DNA from: Paracoccus sp. N5
Lineage (GTDB): Bacteria > Pseudomonadota > Alphaproteobacteria > Rhodobacterales > Rhodobacteraceae
Direction: 5' to 3'
Length of the DNA: 64,000 bases
Assembly: GCF_000371965.1 (NCBI RefSeq)
Contig: NZ_AQUO01000001.1
Span: forward strand, 2,240,001-2,304,000
The notes below the pieces were generated by a model. It was not told the DNA's origin. It did no database searches and saw only the letters and a list, made by a program, of their open reading frames with translations. Numbering within the stretch: the stretch's first letter is position 1; each line of letters begins with the position of its first letter. The position numbers and the translations under genes are program-made. This document shows positions 53,681 to 61,432 of this stretch, one piece after another.

Positions 53681-54523
53681 CTATCTCTGGAACTCATATC
53701 CATAGAATTCGAAAATCTCCCTCTGGCTCGAGGAAAGGCCAATCTGGTCAATCTTGTGGGGCTGGAGGACGAGTCCGACGTCGACCACCTGCTTGGATGC
53801 TCTCGCCATAATGGGGTTCAGCGCCTTGGCGCAGCATGTGCTCCATCTGGGGGAACTTGTCTCGACCGCCTGATAGAACGCACTTGCCGCTATATCGGCC
53901 AATTGCAACCCCGCATGCATATAATGGGGGACATAGTCGACAAGGTTGAATCGCAGAGTTTCGAATTTGATCTCGTGCTTTGCGAGAAGCGGTTTCCCCT
54001 TTGATTTCAGGTAGACCCAATACGCCTTGGTCTGGCCATACGAGTGACCGCCTCGAGCGCTGAACAGAACCTTAATTACTCCTGCCCTACCAAAGCGCCG
54101 CATGGAGTTTTCCAAACAATAGGCCGTCGCACGTTCCATGAGGATGCGCGTGACCCAGTTGTAAAACCACTGCTTTCCTCCGGCCTGAGCCGCCCTCTCG
54201 TTGCGGTAGCCTCTCATGTTCTTTTTGTTCGAACAGACGCTGAACACGCGAGCATCTAAGCGCGCAAGAATTTCTGATGCTCGTAACTGCTTGATCGGGC
54301 TTAGCTTTCGGAAGTGGAGTGTGCTTCCCTGAAAGCTCGCAATATCGGTCCGAATGTCGTCAAGCCACTCCCTGCATTTTGCCTCATCCTCGGCTCGAAC
54401 GAGAACCCCGGAGAGTACGAGCCACTCAGTCGACCCGTCCGCGTCAATAGGCTTTACCTTGGTCAGGCCGTCGTCGCCCGCCTCATCAATAAATAGAACA
54501 TAGTCGTACTCGATGTCGCTCAT
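53681..54523 (-). CDS. DUF3800 family protein (cargo gene)
   Basis: 280 residues. Starts YDYVLFIDEAGDDGL (the DUF3800 D-E-S/A-G signature, RNase-H-like fold), then LHFRKLSPIKQL and LQLADIAASAFYQAVE (conserved D of LQ-x-AD). More AT-rich than its neighbours and opposite to the late operon, between the membrane genes and the first endolysin, so a late-acquired cargo gene. Family role unknown. Confidence 0.85.
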   Translation of the reverse strand: MSDIEYDYVLFIDEAGDDGLTKVKPIDADGSTEWLVLSGVLVRAEDEAKCREWLDDIRTDIASFQGSTLHFRKLSPIKQLRASEILARLDARVFSVCSNKKNMRGYRNERAAQAGGKQWFYNWVTRILMERATAYCLENSMRRFGRAGVIKVLFSARGGHSYGQTKAYWVYLKSKGKPLLAKHEIKFETLRFNLVDYVPHYMHAGLQLADIAASAFYQAVETSSPRWSTCCAKALNPIMARASKQVVDVGLVLQPHKIDQIGLSSSQREIFEFYGYEFQR

Positions 54524-54574
54524 CTGGTGATCAGATGCGCGCCATTTGAGATTCGTCAAGGCCCACCCATCCGC

Positions 54575-54598
54575 CCCGCCACCGCGCGGGTCTTTTTT
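54575..54598 (+). terminator. Intrinsic terminator before the first endolysin (leader copy 1)
   Basis: CCCGC-CACCGC-GCGGG followed by TCTTTTTT. It is embedded in a 22-bp block (54569-54590) identical to 58671-58692 before the second endolysin. Confidence 0.75.
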
Positions 54599-54610
54599 CA
54601 TGAGGAAAAG

Positions 54611-55159
54611 ATGAGAAACCCATTCGCCGCGCTGTTCGCGTGGCTCTCCGACGTGCTCAGCTCCAAGGTCAATGCGAAGAAGGCGGCCGGCGCGACCGGC
54701 GCGGCCGGGGTCATCGCCGCCGCTGCCATCTTCATCGGACCCTGGGAAGGCGAGCGCACCGAGGCCTACCTTGACCGCATTGCCAAGCCCCCGGTCTGGA
54801 CCGTCTGCTACGGCGAGACGCGCGGCGTGAAGGCTGGCGACCGCTACACCAGCGCACAATGCACCGACATGCTGATGGCGGCGCTTGCGACCTATCGCGA
54901 CGGCCTGACCCGGTGCATCCCGGCGCTGCCGCAGCAGCCCGAGGGCGTGCAGGTGGCGCTGGTGTCCTGGTCCTACAACGTCGGGACGGGCGCGGCCTGC
55001 GGCTCGACCCTCGCGAAGAAAGCCAATGCCGGCGACTGGCAGGGCGCCTGCAACCAGCTCCCGCGCTGGGACAAGGCCGGCGGCAAGCCCGTCAAGGGCC
55101 TGGCCAACCGGCGCGCGGCTGAAACGAAACTCTGCCTCAATGCACTGAAAGGACAGTGA
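54611..55159 (+). CDS. GH24 lysozyme-type endolysin, probably SAR form
   Basis: 182 residues. N-terminal hydrophobic segment (GAAGVIAAAAIFIG, residues 30-43) just before the catalytic region suggests a signal-arrest-release endolysin. Triad-like Glu46 (PWEGER), Asp55 (AYLDRI) and Thr64 (VWTVCYGET); SWSYNVGTGAACGSTL downstream. Start at ATG 54611 after GAGGAAAAG. Cuts the peptidoglycan glycan strand. Confidence 0.88.
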   Translation: MRNPFAALFAWLSDVLSSKVNAKKAAGATGAAGVIAAAAIFIGPWEGERTEAYLDRIAKPPVWTVCYGETRGVKAGDRYTSAQCTDMLMAALATYRDGLTRCIPALPQQPEGVQVALVSWSYNVGTGAACGSTLAKKANAGDWQGACNQLPRWDKAGGKPVKGLANRRAAETKLCLNALKGQ

Positions 55160-55161
55160 CC

Positions 55162-55398
55162 ATGCTCAAGGGAGCCCTCGCGCTAGTGCTGCGCCAAGTT
55201 CTGCTCGTCTTTGCCGGGATGCTGGCATCGGCCGGCATCATCACCGCGACTGCCGATCTCGGCTATTACTGCTTCGACACCCGCTTTGTCGCCGATGCGA
55301 CGGCGACGGCACTCATGCTGTTCCTCGGCGGGGGAGCCTCGGCCGGCGCAAGCATGCTCTGGCGGATCTGGGCCAAGAAGGGCGGCGGCGTCACCTGA
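55162..55398 (+). CDS. Holin-like membrane protein of lysis cassette 1
   Basis: 78 residues with two transmembrane spans (LALVLRQVLLVFAGMLASAG; TATALMLFLGGGASAG) and a charged end (RIWAKKGG). Starts 2 bp after the endolysin stop with GGACAG upstream; the junction is the same as in cassette 2. Confidence 0.7.
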   Translation: MLKGALALVLRQVLLVFAGMLASAGIITATADLGYYCFDTRFVADATATALMLFLGGGASAGASMLWRIWAKKGGGVT

Positions 55399-55670
55399 CC
55401 GCTGAAACGACATCGGGCCGGCCGCACCACACAGCCCGCCCGATCAGGTCGGGGCAACCACAAACCAATTACCGCCACGAAAAAGGACTACTCGCCACCG
55501 ACCCCTGCAATCTGCACGAGAGCTTCCGCGAGGTGAAGTTGCCCTTTTGGTCAACCTTGCTCGGACCCGTATAGGTTGCGCAGTTGCTGCTTCTCTCATG
55601 CTGTGGTTATATCGGGTCGGCAGCCGAGCGCGCGCTGCCTCTTGTGCTACTGTTAAACCCACCACGAAGA

Positions 55671-55704
55671 CCGCCCCTCGGCTCACACCGGGGGGCGGCT
55701 TTTT
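55671..55704 (+). terminator. Intrinsic terminator after lysis cassette 1
   Basis: CCGCCCC...GGGGCGG with a 14-nt internal part that can pair further, followed by CTTTTT. Confidence 0.85.
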
Positions 55705-55800
55705 GCGTTTCAAAGATTTGATCGAGCCTGTGCGTCAGATAGGGTCCGGGTGATGGCACAGTCGCACTCACCCGTCCTTACGGACAGCCGTTAATAATCG

Positions 55801-55829
55801 TTGACAACTTTAACGTGCAATCCTTAAGC
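55801..55829 (+). promoter_or_regulatory. Possible promoter for the Hint-domain gene
   Basis: TTGACA, 17-bp spacer, TTAAGC (55824-55829), 63 bp before ATG 55892. The -35 is a consensus match; the -10 is weak. It follows a terminator, so the cargo gene needs its own promoter. Confidence 0.4.
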
Positions 55830-55891
55830 ACCGCAGACAGCGCGTTCGGTATCAACCTGACTTCGCCCAACCTCTGACATTGGGAATTTCC

Positions 55892-56956
55892 ATGCCTGTC
55901 TACACGCTTAATGTTTTCTCTAACGCGGCCATCGGCCAACCCAACTGGTTCCTCGGTGGAGCCCAGAATCTCGCTGTAAGCGCTGTGGATGTCATGCAGA
56001 TTCAGGACAACGACCCGGTCCTGCAAGACGAAAGCAACAGTCCCGAAGAATCTCTGGACCTTGATGGTGAGCAGGTTCTGGCCGCGGCTCTTGGCCTCGG
56101 ATCCGCTGGGCAGGTTGTCCGGAGCGTCTTCAAGCAGACGATTGTCAACTCGACCACCGGCGAAACCGGCACTGCCTACACCATCCGGATCTACTCCGGC
56201 ACATCCAACGAGAACCTTGGTGGACAGGTCGGCGACTACTACTGGGCGTCGACCATCAAGGTCAGCGCCGGGGATGTCGTCTCGCTGAGTTCGACCGGCG
56301 ATAACGACTACAACGGCACTGTCGACTACAGCACTCTGGTGGCCTGCTTCACGCGCGGCACCGCCATCCGCACGCCTCGTGGCGAAGAACTGATCGAGAC
56401 GCTGAGCGTCGGTGACATGGTGCTCACGCAGGACCATGGCCAGCAGGCCGTGCGTTGGATCGGTTCGACGCTGGTGACGGCTGATCGCCTGCAAGCGCAG
56501 CCGCACCTGCGCCCGATCCGCATCAAAGCCGGCGCGCTCGGCAAGGCGATTCCGAGCACCGACCTCCTCGTATCGCCGCAGCACCGGATCCTTGTCCGCT
56601 CCCGGATCGCACAGCGCATGTTCGGAGTGAACGAGGTTCTGGTCGCGGCCAAGCAACTTGTCGCAATCGACGGTATCGACGTAGCCGATGATGTCGCGGA
56701 GGTCGAATACTTCCACATCCTGTTCGACCAGCACGAAGTCGTCGTCTCCAATGGAGCCGAGAGCGAGTCTCTCTATACCGGCACCGAGGCCCTGAAATCG
56801 GTGGGCGTCGCCGCACGCGAGGAAATCCTGGCGCTGTTCCCGGAGTTTGCGCAGGAAGACTATATGCCGGTGGCTGCGAGAGAGCTTTCGTCGGGTCGGC
56901 AGGGCCGGACGATGGCGGCCCGCCACGCGCAGAACCGCCAAGCGCTTGTTGCCTGA
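55892..56956 (+). CDS. Hint-domain protein (Rhodobacteraceae type)
   Basis: 354 residues. Residues 1-~145: beta-rich N domain (VYTLNVFSNAAIGQPNW; YTIRIYSGTSNENLG; NDYNGTVDYSTLV). Residues ~148-310: Hint domain starting at Cys in ACFTRGTAIRTPRGEELIET, LSVGDMVLTQDHGQQAVRWI, and LLVSPQHRILV (block-B-like His). This is a Hint_2-type protein common in Rhodobacteraceae, often with secreted or RTX-type partners; the role of the autocatalysis is unknown. Confidence 0.85.
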   Translation: MPVYTLNVFSNAAIGQPNWFLGGAQNLAVSAVDVMQIQDNDPVLQDESNSPEESLDLDGEQVLAAALGLGSAGQVVRSVFKQTIVNSTTGETGTAYTIRIYSGTSNENLGGQVGDYYWASTIKVSAGDVVSLSSTGDNDYNGTVDYSTLVACFTRGTAIRTPRGEELIETLSVGDMVLTQDHGQQAVRWIGSTLVTADRLQAQPHLRPIRIKAGALGKAIPSTDLLVSPQHRILVRSRIAQRMFGVNEVLVAAKQLVAIDGIDVADDVAEVEYFHILFDQHEVVVSNGAESESLYTGTEALKSVGVAAREEILALFPEFAQEDYMPVAARELSSGRQGRTMAARHAQNRQALVA

Positions 56957-57059
56957 TCGAAGATCTGCAGCTTCCTCGGGCCGAGTTGGCTCGGGGAGGC
57001 TACCATCTCGGCTCCATGGCTCACAAGCGAGTTGCACAAGAGCGGCCTAGCAATGCGCC

Positions 57060-57105
57060 GTAACAAAGGGTAATCAAGCAGAGCGTGTTGGCCTTTGTTA
57101 CTTTT
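57060..57105 (+). terminator. Hairpin after the Hint gene
   Basis: GTAACAAAGG (57060-57069) pairs with CCTTTGTTAC (57092-57101), then TTTT. The loop is 22 nt, so strength is uncertain. The rest of 56957-57182 shows no gene. Confidence 0.55.
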
Positions 57106-57182
57106 GCATACTGGCGCGGGCTCGTATGGCTATCAACTTGTTTTTTCTGTTGATGTGTCGCGGAACCCTGCCGGTGCGCAGG

Positions 57183-57392
57183 TCAGCCGCCCCTCACCCT
57201 CTCCGCCGCCTCCCTGAACACCTCGGCCACCGCCGGATGCGCACGCTCGGCCTGGTCCAAGAGCGCCCGTGCTGCCTCTGCCTGGCCAAGCGGCGTCGTC
57301 AGCAGCACTGACCCCATGTTCACCAGCACGTCCAGCAGCGCGGCGCGCAGGGCGTCCTCGGTGTCCTTGGCGGCGGGGTCGTGGTCTGGCAT
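57183..57392 (-). CDS. Small helical hypothetical protein
   Basis: 69 residues, Ala-rich helices: MPDHDPAAKDTEDALRAALL to VFREAAERVRGG. Opposite to the late operon; with the neighbouring cargo. Function unknown. Confidence 0.5.
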   Translation of the reverse strand: MPDHDPAAKDTEDALRAALLDVLVNMGSVLLTTPLGQAEAARALLDQAERAHPAVAEVFREAAERVRGG

Positions 57393-57704
57393 GGCGATTC
57401 TCTCTTGAGCCCGAGCAACTATCAGTCATCCTACGCAAGACGCTAGATGCGCAAAGTAGATGACGACCGATGGCTGTAGATGATCGTCGGCCTTATGCTC
57501 CTGAGACGCTTGCGGAACGATGGATCGGGAGGCGGCTTTTTTCTTTCAGGTCACGACAATCTCTTCCGACCGAGCGGGGCTGTCACCTGAGGGTCGGCGG
57601 GCGCCACCACACGCCCGCCTCTCCCTCTTCATAGCGCGCCGGGCGCGGCCCTGCGTCACATACCTGACACAGCGGGCCAAACGACCGAAGGAGGAACTGC
57701 GCTT
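57393..57704. other. Non-coding stretch before the membrane gene
   Basis: About 310 bp. A GGAGGCGGC block followed by a T-run at about 57530-57547 looks like a terminator 3' half similar to that at 55692-55704. A strong AAGGAGG ribosome-binding site lies at 57688-57694. No gene is seen. Confidence 0.5.
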
Positions 57705-57765
57705 GTGAACCCTGAAAACATCATCCGGCGCGCTCGCCATCATCAACACGCTCGGCTATCTCGCC

Positions 57766-58107
57766 GTGATCTGGGCCTTTCGAGCCAGCTTTCGCGAACT
57801 GAACAGTGCGACATGGTGGTTCGCCATGGGGTTCGCCATCCTTGCTGGCGCCATCATCGCCCGCGGCCTCTACTGGGATGTGTCGCTGCCTCTGATGCGG
57901 CTCTGGGTTCCGGATTTCGCCGCGTCCTGGTCCGAGGCCACCCGGGGCCGGCTGATCAACATCGTGTTCAGCGCCATGAAGATGGTGGCGTTCTTCTGCG
58001 CCCTGAAATGCCGTCAGAAGATGATTCCAGAGGAGGAGCGGTCTCGCTGGCCATGGTGGCGCGCATGGCTGCATCCGACGAAGATCCGTCTTCTGCCGCG
58101 GTGGTGA
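57766..58107 (+). CDS. Membrane protein of lysis cassette 2 region, start unclear
   Basis: 113 residues from GTG 57766. Hydrophobic spans ATWWFAMGFAILAGAIIARG and LINIVFSAMKMVAFFCALK, with an amphipathic C-terminal part. The open frame continues upstream to a CTG at 57712 (adding a span GALAIINTLGYLAVIWAF), but the good ribosome-binding site and GTG 57705 are in another frame, so a frameshift or unusual start is likely. Holin-like by size and topology. Confidence 0.55.
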   Translation: MIWAFRASFRELNSATWWFAMGFAILAGAIIARGLYWDVSLPLMRLWVPDFAASWSEATRGRLINIVFSAMKMVAFFCALKCRQKMIPEEERSRWPWWRAWLHPTKIRLLPRW

Positions 58108-58183
58108 TCAGCAGCGCATGTAGAGCCCGGGCAGATCATCAAAGACCGGCAGACACTGTGACATGGCCGCGCGGGCCGCGCTC

Positions 58184-58600
58184 TTAAGAGTGCTCTGATG
58201 CCTGCGCTTGGCTCAAGAGGAACGATCTTATATCGGCTGGATCGACGGGGCGAAGGGGAATGCCCTTAGCAACCGACCAATCGAACATCGAGCGGTCCCC
58301 TTTCGTGGAATAGCCCATCGTCCAGCCGTCGAATGCCCGGACGAGGATCGGCCGGCGCTCCAGGACCTCGATCATGGTGTGCCGGCTGTCGGCCAGGATA
58401 CGTCCTAGGAGCGCGTTAGCGGCGTCGGCCAGCCCTTCGAAAACCTGAAAGAACACGTCGTCCTCGCGGTGGAGGAAGCCGCTGATGCCGAGCCGTGCGT
58501 TGCTCGCCCTCGCCTGCTCGATCATCTCTGTTTCAGCGCGGCTGTGCTGCTTCAGCTTGGCCACACTCCGGTACAGCACCGTGATCAATCCCTGGTTCAT
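58184..58600 (-). CDS. BLUF-domain blue-light photoreceptor
   Basis: 138 residues; residues 3-~97 are a BLUF (FAD-binding) domain: LITVLYRSVAK, ASNARLGISGFLHREDDVFF, QVFEGLADAANALLG and FDGWTMGYS. The photocycle residues are all present: Tyr10, Asn34, Gln52, Trp93 and Met95, with exactly the spacing of AppA (Tyr21, Asn45, Gln63, Trp104, Met106). Short C-terminal extension of about 40 residues and no effector domain. Opposite to the late operon, so a cargo gene. Output partner unknown. Confidence 0.93.
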   Translation of the reverse strand: MNQGLITVLYRSVAKLKQHSRAETEMIEQARASNARLGISGFLHREDDVFFQVFEGLADAANALLGRILADSRHTMIEVLERRPILVRAFDGWTMGYSTKGDRSMFDWSVAKGIPLRPVDPADIRSFLLSQAQASEHS

Positions 58601-58676
58601 GGCCGCCTTCGCAAGATGAGAAGCTCATCCGGCGAGGTCTAGCCCGAAATCTTCGAATTATTCAACGCCAATCCGC

Positions 58677-58699
58677 CCCGCCACCGCGCGGGGCTTTTT
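58677..58699 (+). terminator. Intrinsic terminator before the second endolysin (leader copy 2)
   Basis: CCCGC-CACCGC-GCGGG then GCTTTTT; part of the same 22-bp block as at 54569-54590. Confidence 0.75.
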
Positions 58700-58713
58700 C
58701 ATTGGAGAAACCT

Positions 58714-59538
58714 ATGTATCCAGCTGGGTTCAAGGGCCGCGCGACGCGGCTCACCGATATCGATGTGCCGCGCGTCGGCCGCCTGATCGAAGTCGGCGAG
58801 GACGAGGTCCGCGCCGTGATCGAGGTTGAAACTTCGGGCGGGGGCTTCGACAGCCAGGGCCGACCCAAGATGCTGTTCGAGCCGCATGTGTTTTGGCGCG
58901 AGCTGGGCGAGGGGCCGAAGCGCACCACGGCTGTCTCGACCGGGCTGGCCTATCCGAAATGGGGCGCCGCTTCCTATCCCAAGGACAGCTATCCGCGCCT
59001 GGCGCTGGCGATCAAGATCGACGCCAATGCGGCGCTGCGCTCGGCCAGTTGGGGCCTCGGGCAGATCATGGGCTTCAACCACCGTGCGGCCGGCTTTGCC
59101 TCGGCCGGCGACATGGTCGAGGCTTTCTGCCACAGCGAGACCGCCGGCCTAGAGGCAATGATCCGGTTCATCGAAAGCGAGGGGCTGGACGACGAGATGC
59201 GGCGGCACGAATGGGCGGCGTTCGCCCGCGGCTACAATGGCGCCGGCTATGTCACGCATGGTTATCACACCAAGCTGGCCGCCGCCTTCAAGCGCTGGCA
59301 GGCAATTCCCGACACCTTGGCCCCGAACCAGCCGAAGATCGGTCTCGGCTCGCGCGGCGAGCCCGTGCGTCAGGCGCAGCTCCAGCTGCTGGCGCTGGGG
59401 TTCGACCCGCGCGGTGTCGACGGGATTTACGGGCGGGACACCCGAGCCGCCGCCATCGCCTTCCAGAAAACCGCCGGCCTCAAGCAGGACGGCATCATTG
59501 GCCCAATCACCTGGGCCGCTCTCGACAAAGGACAGTGA
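58714..59538 (+). CDS. N-acetylmuramidase (DUF3380) endolysin with peptidoglycan-binding domain
   Basis: 274 residues. Catalytic part ~30-195: VIEVETSGGGFDSQGRPKML (catalytic Glu) and FEPHVFWREL, SWGLGQIMGFNH, FARGYNGAGYVTHGYHTKLA. PG_binding_1 domain ~205-272: LGSRGEPVRQAQLQLLALGF, VDGIYGRDTRAAAIAFQKTA, GIIGPITWAAL. No signal peptide, so it needs a holin. A second, unrelated endolysin in the same prophage. Confidence 0.92.
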   Translation: MYPAGFKGRATRLTDIDVPRVGRLIEVGEDEVRAVIEVETSGGGFDSQGRPKMLFEPHVFWRELGEGPKRTTAVSTGLAYPKWGAASYPKDSYPRLALAIKIDANAALRSASWGLGQIMGFNHRAAGFASAGDMVEAFCHSETAGLEAMIRFIESEGLDDEMRRHEWAAFARGYNGAGYVTHGYHTKLAAAFKRWQAIPDTLAPNQPKIGLGSRGEPVRQAQLQLLALGFDPRGVDGIYGRDTRAAAIAFQKTAGLKQDGIIGPITWAALDKGQ

Positions 59539-59540
59539 CC

Positions 59541-59939
59541 ATGCAGACCATCATCAATGCGGCCATGCCGCACGTCCTCGAACTGCTCGGCCTGGTGCTG
59601 ACGGGCATCATCGGCTGGGCCGCCGCTGCCGCGCGCCGCAAATGGGGCATCGAGATCGAGGCCAAGCACCGCGAGGCGCTGCAATCCGCGCTGCTAAACG
59701 GCGCGCGGCTCGCGCTGCGGCACGAACTGGACGGCAAGGCGGCCATCGACCTGATCCTCAGCTACATCCGCCAGAGCGTACCGGATGCCATCGGCAATCT
59801 CGGGGCGTCCCATGAGGTGCTGACCGACCTGGCCAAGGCAAAGCTCGAGCAGGTCGCGGCGGAGAAGGTCAAGGACGTGACCGGCAGCGCAGTGGATGCG
59901 CTGACCGAGGCACTCCGCCGGGCCGGTGCCAAGGTATGA
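59541..59939 (+). CDS. Holin-like protein (LLH-type plan)
   Basis: 132 residues. N-terminal transmembrane segment (LELLGLVLTGIIGWAAAAA) then basic and amphipathic helices (RRKWGIEIEAKHREALQSAL; NLGASHEVLTDLAKAKLEQV). Plan of LLH-type phage holins. It begins 2 bp after the endolysin stop with the same AAAGGACAGTGACCATG junction as cassette 1. Confidence 0.75.
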   Translation: MQTIINAAMPHVLELLGLVLTGIIGWAAAAARRKWGIEIEAKHREALQSALLNGARLALRHELDGKAAIDLILSYIRQSVPDAIGNLGASHEVLTDLAKAKLEQVAAEKVKDVTGSAVDALTEALRRAGAKV

Positions 59940-60028
59940 TTGCCTGGCTCATGGTCGCGGCCGGGCTGGCGGCGTGGTCGGTGATCGGGCTGCAGTCCGC
60001 TGGGCTCTGGATCACGGCTCCCGAATAA
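59936..60028 (+). CDS. 30-residue transmembrane peptide
   Basis: ATGA-coupled to the holin-like gene: MIAWLMVAAGLAAWSVIGLQ, then SAGLWITAPE and TAA. One membrane span with a short C-terminal tail. Could be a small holin/antiholin or lysis regulator. Confidence 0.5.
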   Translation: MIAWLMVAAGLAAWSVIGLQSAGLWITAPE

Positions 60029-60257
60029 AAACGCCGGCGGCCGTCAGAGCGGCCACGAAATCCGCCCGCGCCCGCTCGGGATCGGCGGTGCCGCGGTCGA
60101 GGCCGAGGCAGGCCAGCACGGCCAGCTGGTAGTCGGGGTCGCCTTGGTCGCAATGCGCCAGCAGCGCGGCGCCCATGCCGCGCGCGTCGGTCACGGTCCG
60201 GAACCGCCCGATATCCTCCTCATAGGTGACTGGCCTGATCGTTTTCGTACTCGGCAT
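60012..60257 (-). CDS. Hypothetical small protein
   Basis: 81 residues: MPSTKTIRPVTYEEDIGRFR to AAGVFIREP. Helical. Convergent with, and overlapping by 17 bp, the 30-residue peptide gene. Function unknown. Confidence 0.5.
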   Translation of the reverse strand: MPSTKTIRPVTYEEDIGRFRTVTDARGMGAALLAHCDQGDPDYQLAVLACLGLDRGTADPERARADFVAALTAAGVFIREP

Positions 60258-60315
60258 CTCGCCACCTCGCATTGCTGACGCCTCGCAACCCACCGCGCGC
60301 GGGATTGTTCCGCTT

Positions 60316-60350
60316 GCCCCCGTCCCGGTTCGCCGGGGCGGGGGCCATTT
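60316..60350 (+). terminator. Strong TTCG-loop terminator
   Basis: GCCCCCGTCCCGG-TTCG-CCGGGGCGGGGGC (one G-T pair), followed by CATTTTG. Ends the late/lysis transcript before the SOS module. Confidence 0.8.
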
Positions 60351-60400
60351 TGCGTTTCGGCGTGATGGGAATCGACTCTAGGATTCCATTGGCGTAATTT

Positions 60401-60415
60401 GTTCCTTCTCTGTTC
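60401..60415 (+). promoter_or_regulatory. LexA (SOS) box
   Basis: GTTC-CTTCTCT-GTTC, an exact GTTC-N7-GTTC, the LexA box of Rhodobacter/alphaproteobacteria. 14 bp before ATG 60430. Confidence 0.8.
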
Positions 60416-60429
60416 CAATGGAGGCGCCC

Positions 60430-60717
60430 ATGATCAGCAATTCCCCCCTGATGTTCGGGCAGCAGCGGCAGGTTTCCGAAGCGGCTGCTGTCGCGGCCGA
60501 GGAAGCAATGCGCGACGCCGCCTGGGCGATTGCCGATGGTGTCGCCCGGGCCGACTGGGGGTCAGTCGCCCAACAGATGGCGCCCGACGAACGTGCCGCT
60601 GCTGTCGAGCGCATCAACCGCCTGATGGATGCCGCCGCGCGCCTGGCGGGCCAATCCACGCGGGACGACTGGTCGCGGGAGATGATCGACGCCCGCGCGC
60701 TGGCACAGGATAGCTGA
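60430..60717 (+). CDS. Small SOS-linked hypothetical protein
   Basis: 95 residues: MISNSPLMFGQQRQVSEAAA, then an all-helical Ala-rich body. GGAGG at 60420-60424 supports ATG 60430. Follows a LexA box and precedes the SRAP gene with only 1 bp between, so SOS-induced together with it (inference). Confidence 0.6.
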   Translation: MISNSPLMFGQQRQVSEAAAVAAEEAMRDAAWAIADGVARADWGSVAQQMAPDERAAAVERINRLMDAAARLAGQSTRDDWSREMIDARALAQDS

Positions 60718-60718
60718 T

Positions 60719-61345
60719 ATGTGCGGACGCTTCGTGGACCCGAACCTGCGCGGGACGGATTTCGAGATCTCGCAGACGCGGATCGATCCGATGCCGCGCC
60801 GCTACAACATCAAGCCGACGCAGGACGTGCTGGTGGTGACCAAGCACGCCCCGCAAGGCGAAATGGCGCGCTGGTGGCTGGTGCCATCCTGGCACAAGGG
60901 CGAGCTGAGGGACTGGAAGGCCGCCACCTTCAACGCCCGGATCGAGGACGCCGCGACCAAACCGACCTTTCGCGGGCCGTGGCGCTATGGCCGCTGCCTG
61001 ATCCCGACCGCCGGCTATTACGAGTGGACCGGCGAGAAGGGCAGCAAGCAGCCGCACTTCATCACCGGGGCGGGCAACGAGGAGACCCTGTGGTTCGCCG
61101 GCCTGGCCTCGCGCTGGAATGGCGTGCTGACCTGCACCATCGTCACCCGGCCGGCCAATGCCACCGTGGCCGACATCCATACCCGCATGCCGGTGATCCT
61201 GAACGCTGAGGAGCGAGACGCATGGATGGCCGGCAGCGATGATCCCGAGATCGGCGCTGGCGTCCAGCTGCGGCACCACCCCGTCGCCAAGTTCGGCGCG
61301 GCCAGCGACGGACCGGAGCTGATCGAGCCCGAGGCTGCCGCCTGA
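60719..61345 (+). CDS. yedK: SOS response-associated peptidase (SRAP, YedK/HMCES)
   Basis: Protects or handles abasic sites in ssDNA by forming a thiazolidine crosslink. 208 residues: MCGRFVDPN (catalytic Cys2), RRYNIKPTQDVLVV (Asn), GYYEWTGEKG (Glu) and HTRMPVILN (His). Second gene of the LexA-box module near attR. Confidence 0.95.
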   Translation: MCGRFVDPNLRGTDFEISQTRIDPMPRRYNIKPTQDVLVVTKHAPQGEMARWWLVPSWHKGELRDWKAATFNARIEDAATKPTFRGPWRYGRCLIPTAGYYEWTGEKGSKQPHFITGAGNEETLWFAGLASRWNGVLTCTIVTRPANATVADIHTRMPVILNAEERDAWMAGSDDPEIGAGVQLRHHPVAKFGAASDGPELIEPEAAA

Positions 61346-61380
61346 GGCTGAGACGTGATCGCATGACGACTCGCATTTAT

Positions 61381-61395
61381 GTTCTTGTTGTGTTC
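61381..61395 (+). promoter_or_regulatory. Second LexA (SOS) box
   Basis: GTTC-TTGTTGT-GTTC, exact GTTC-N7-GTTC, 38 bp before ATG 61433 and 36 bp after the SRAP stop. Confidence 0.75.
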
Positions 61396-61432
61396 TCATT
61401 AGTAGCTGCGAGAATCATAGGAGAGCCACGCC

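Larger units (their letters stand above)
55399..55891. other. Non-coding stretch with terminator and promoter-like sites
   Basis: About 490 bp without a convincing gene. It contains an intrinsic terminator (55671-55704), a promoter-like TTGACA (55801-55806) with TTAAGC at 17 bp, and then the Hint gene. Confidence 0.6.
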
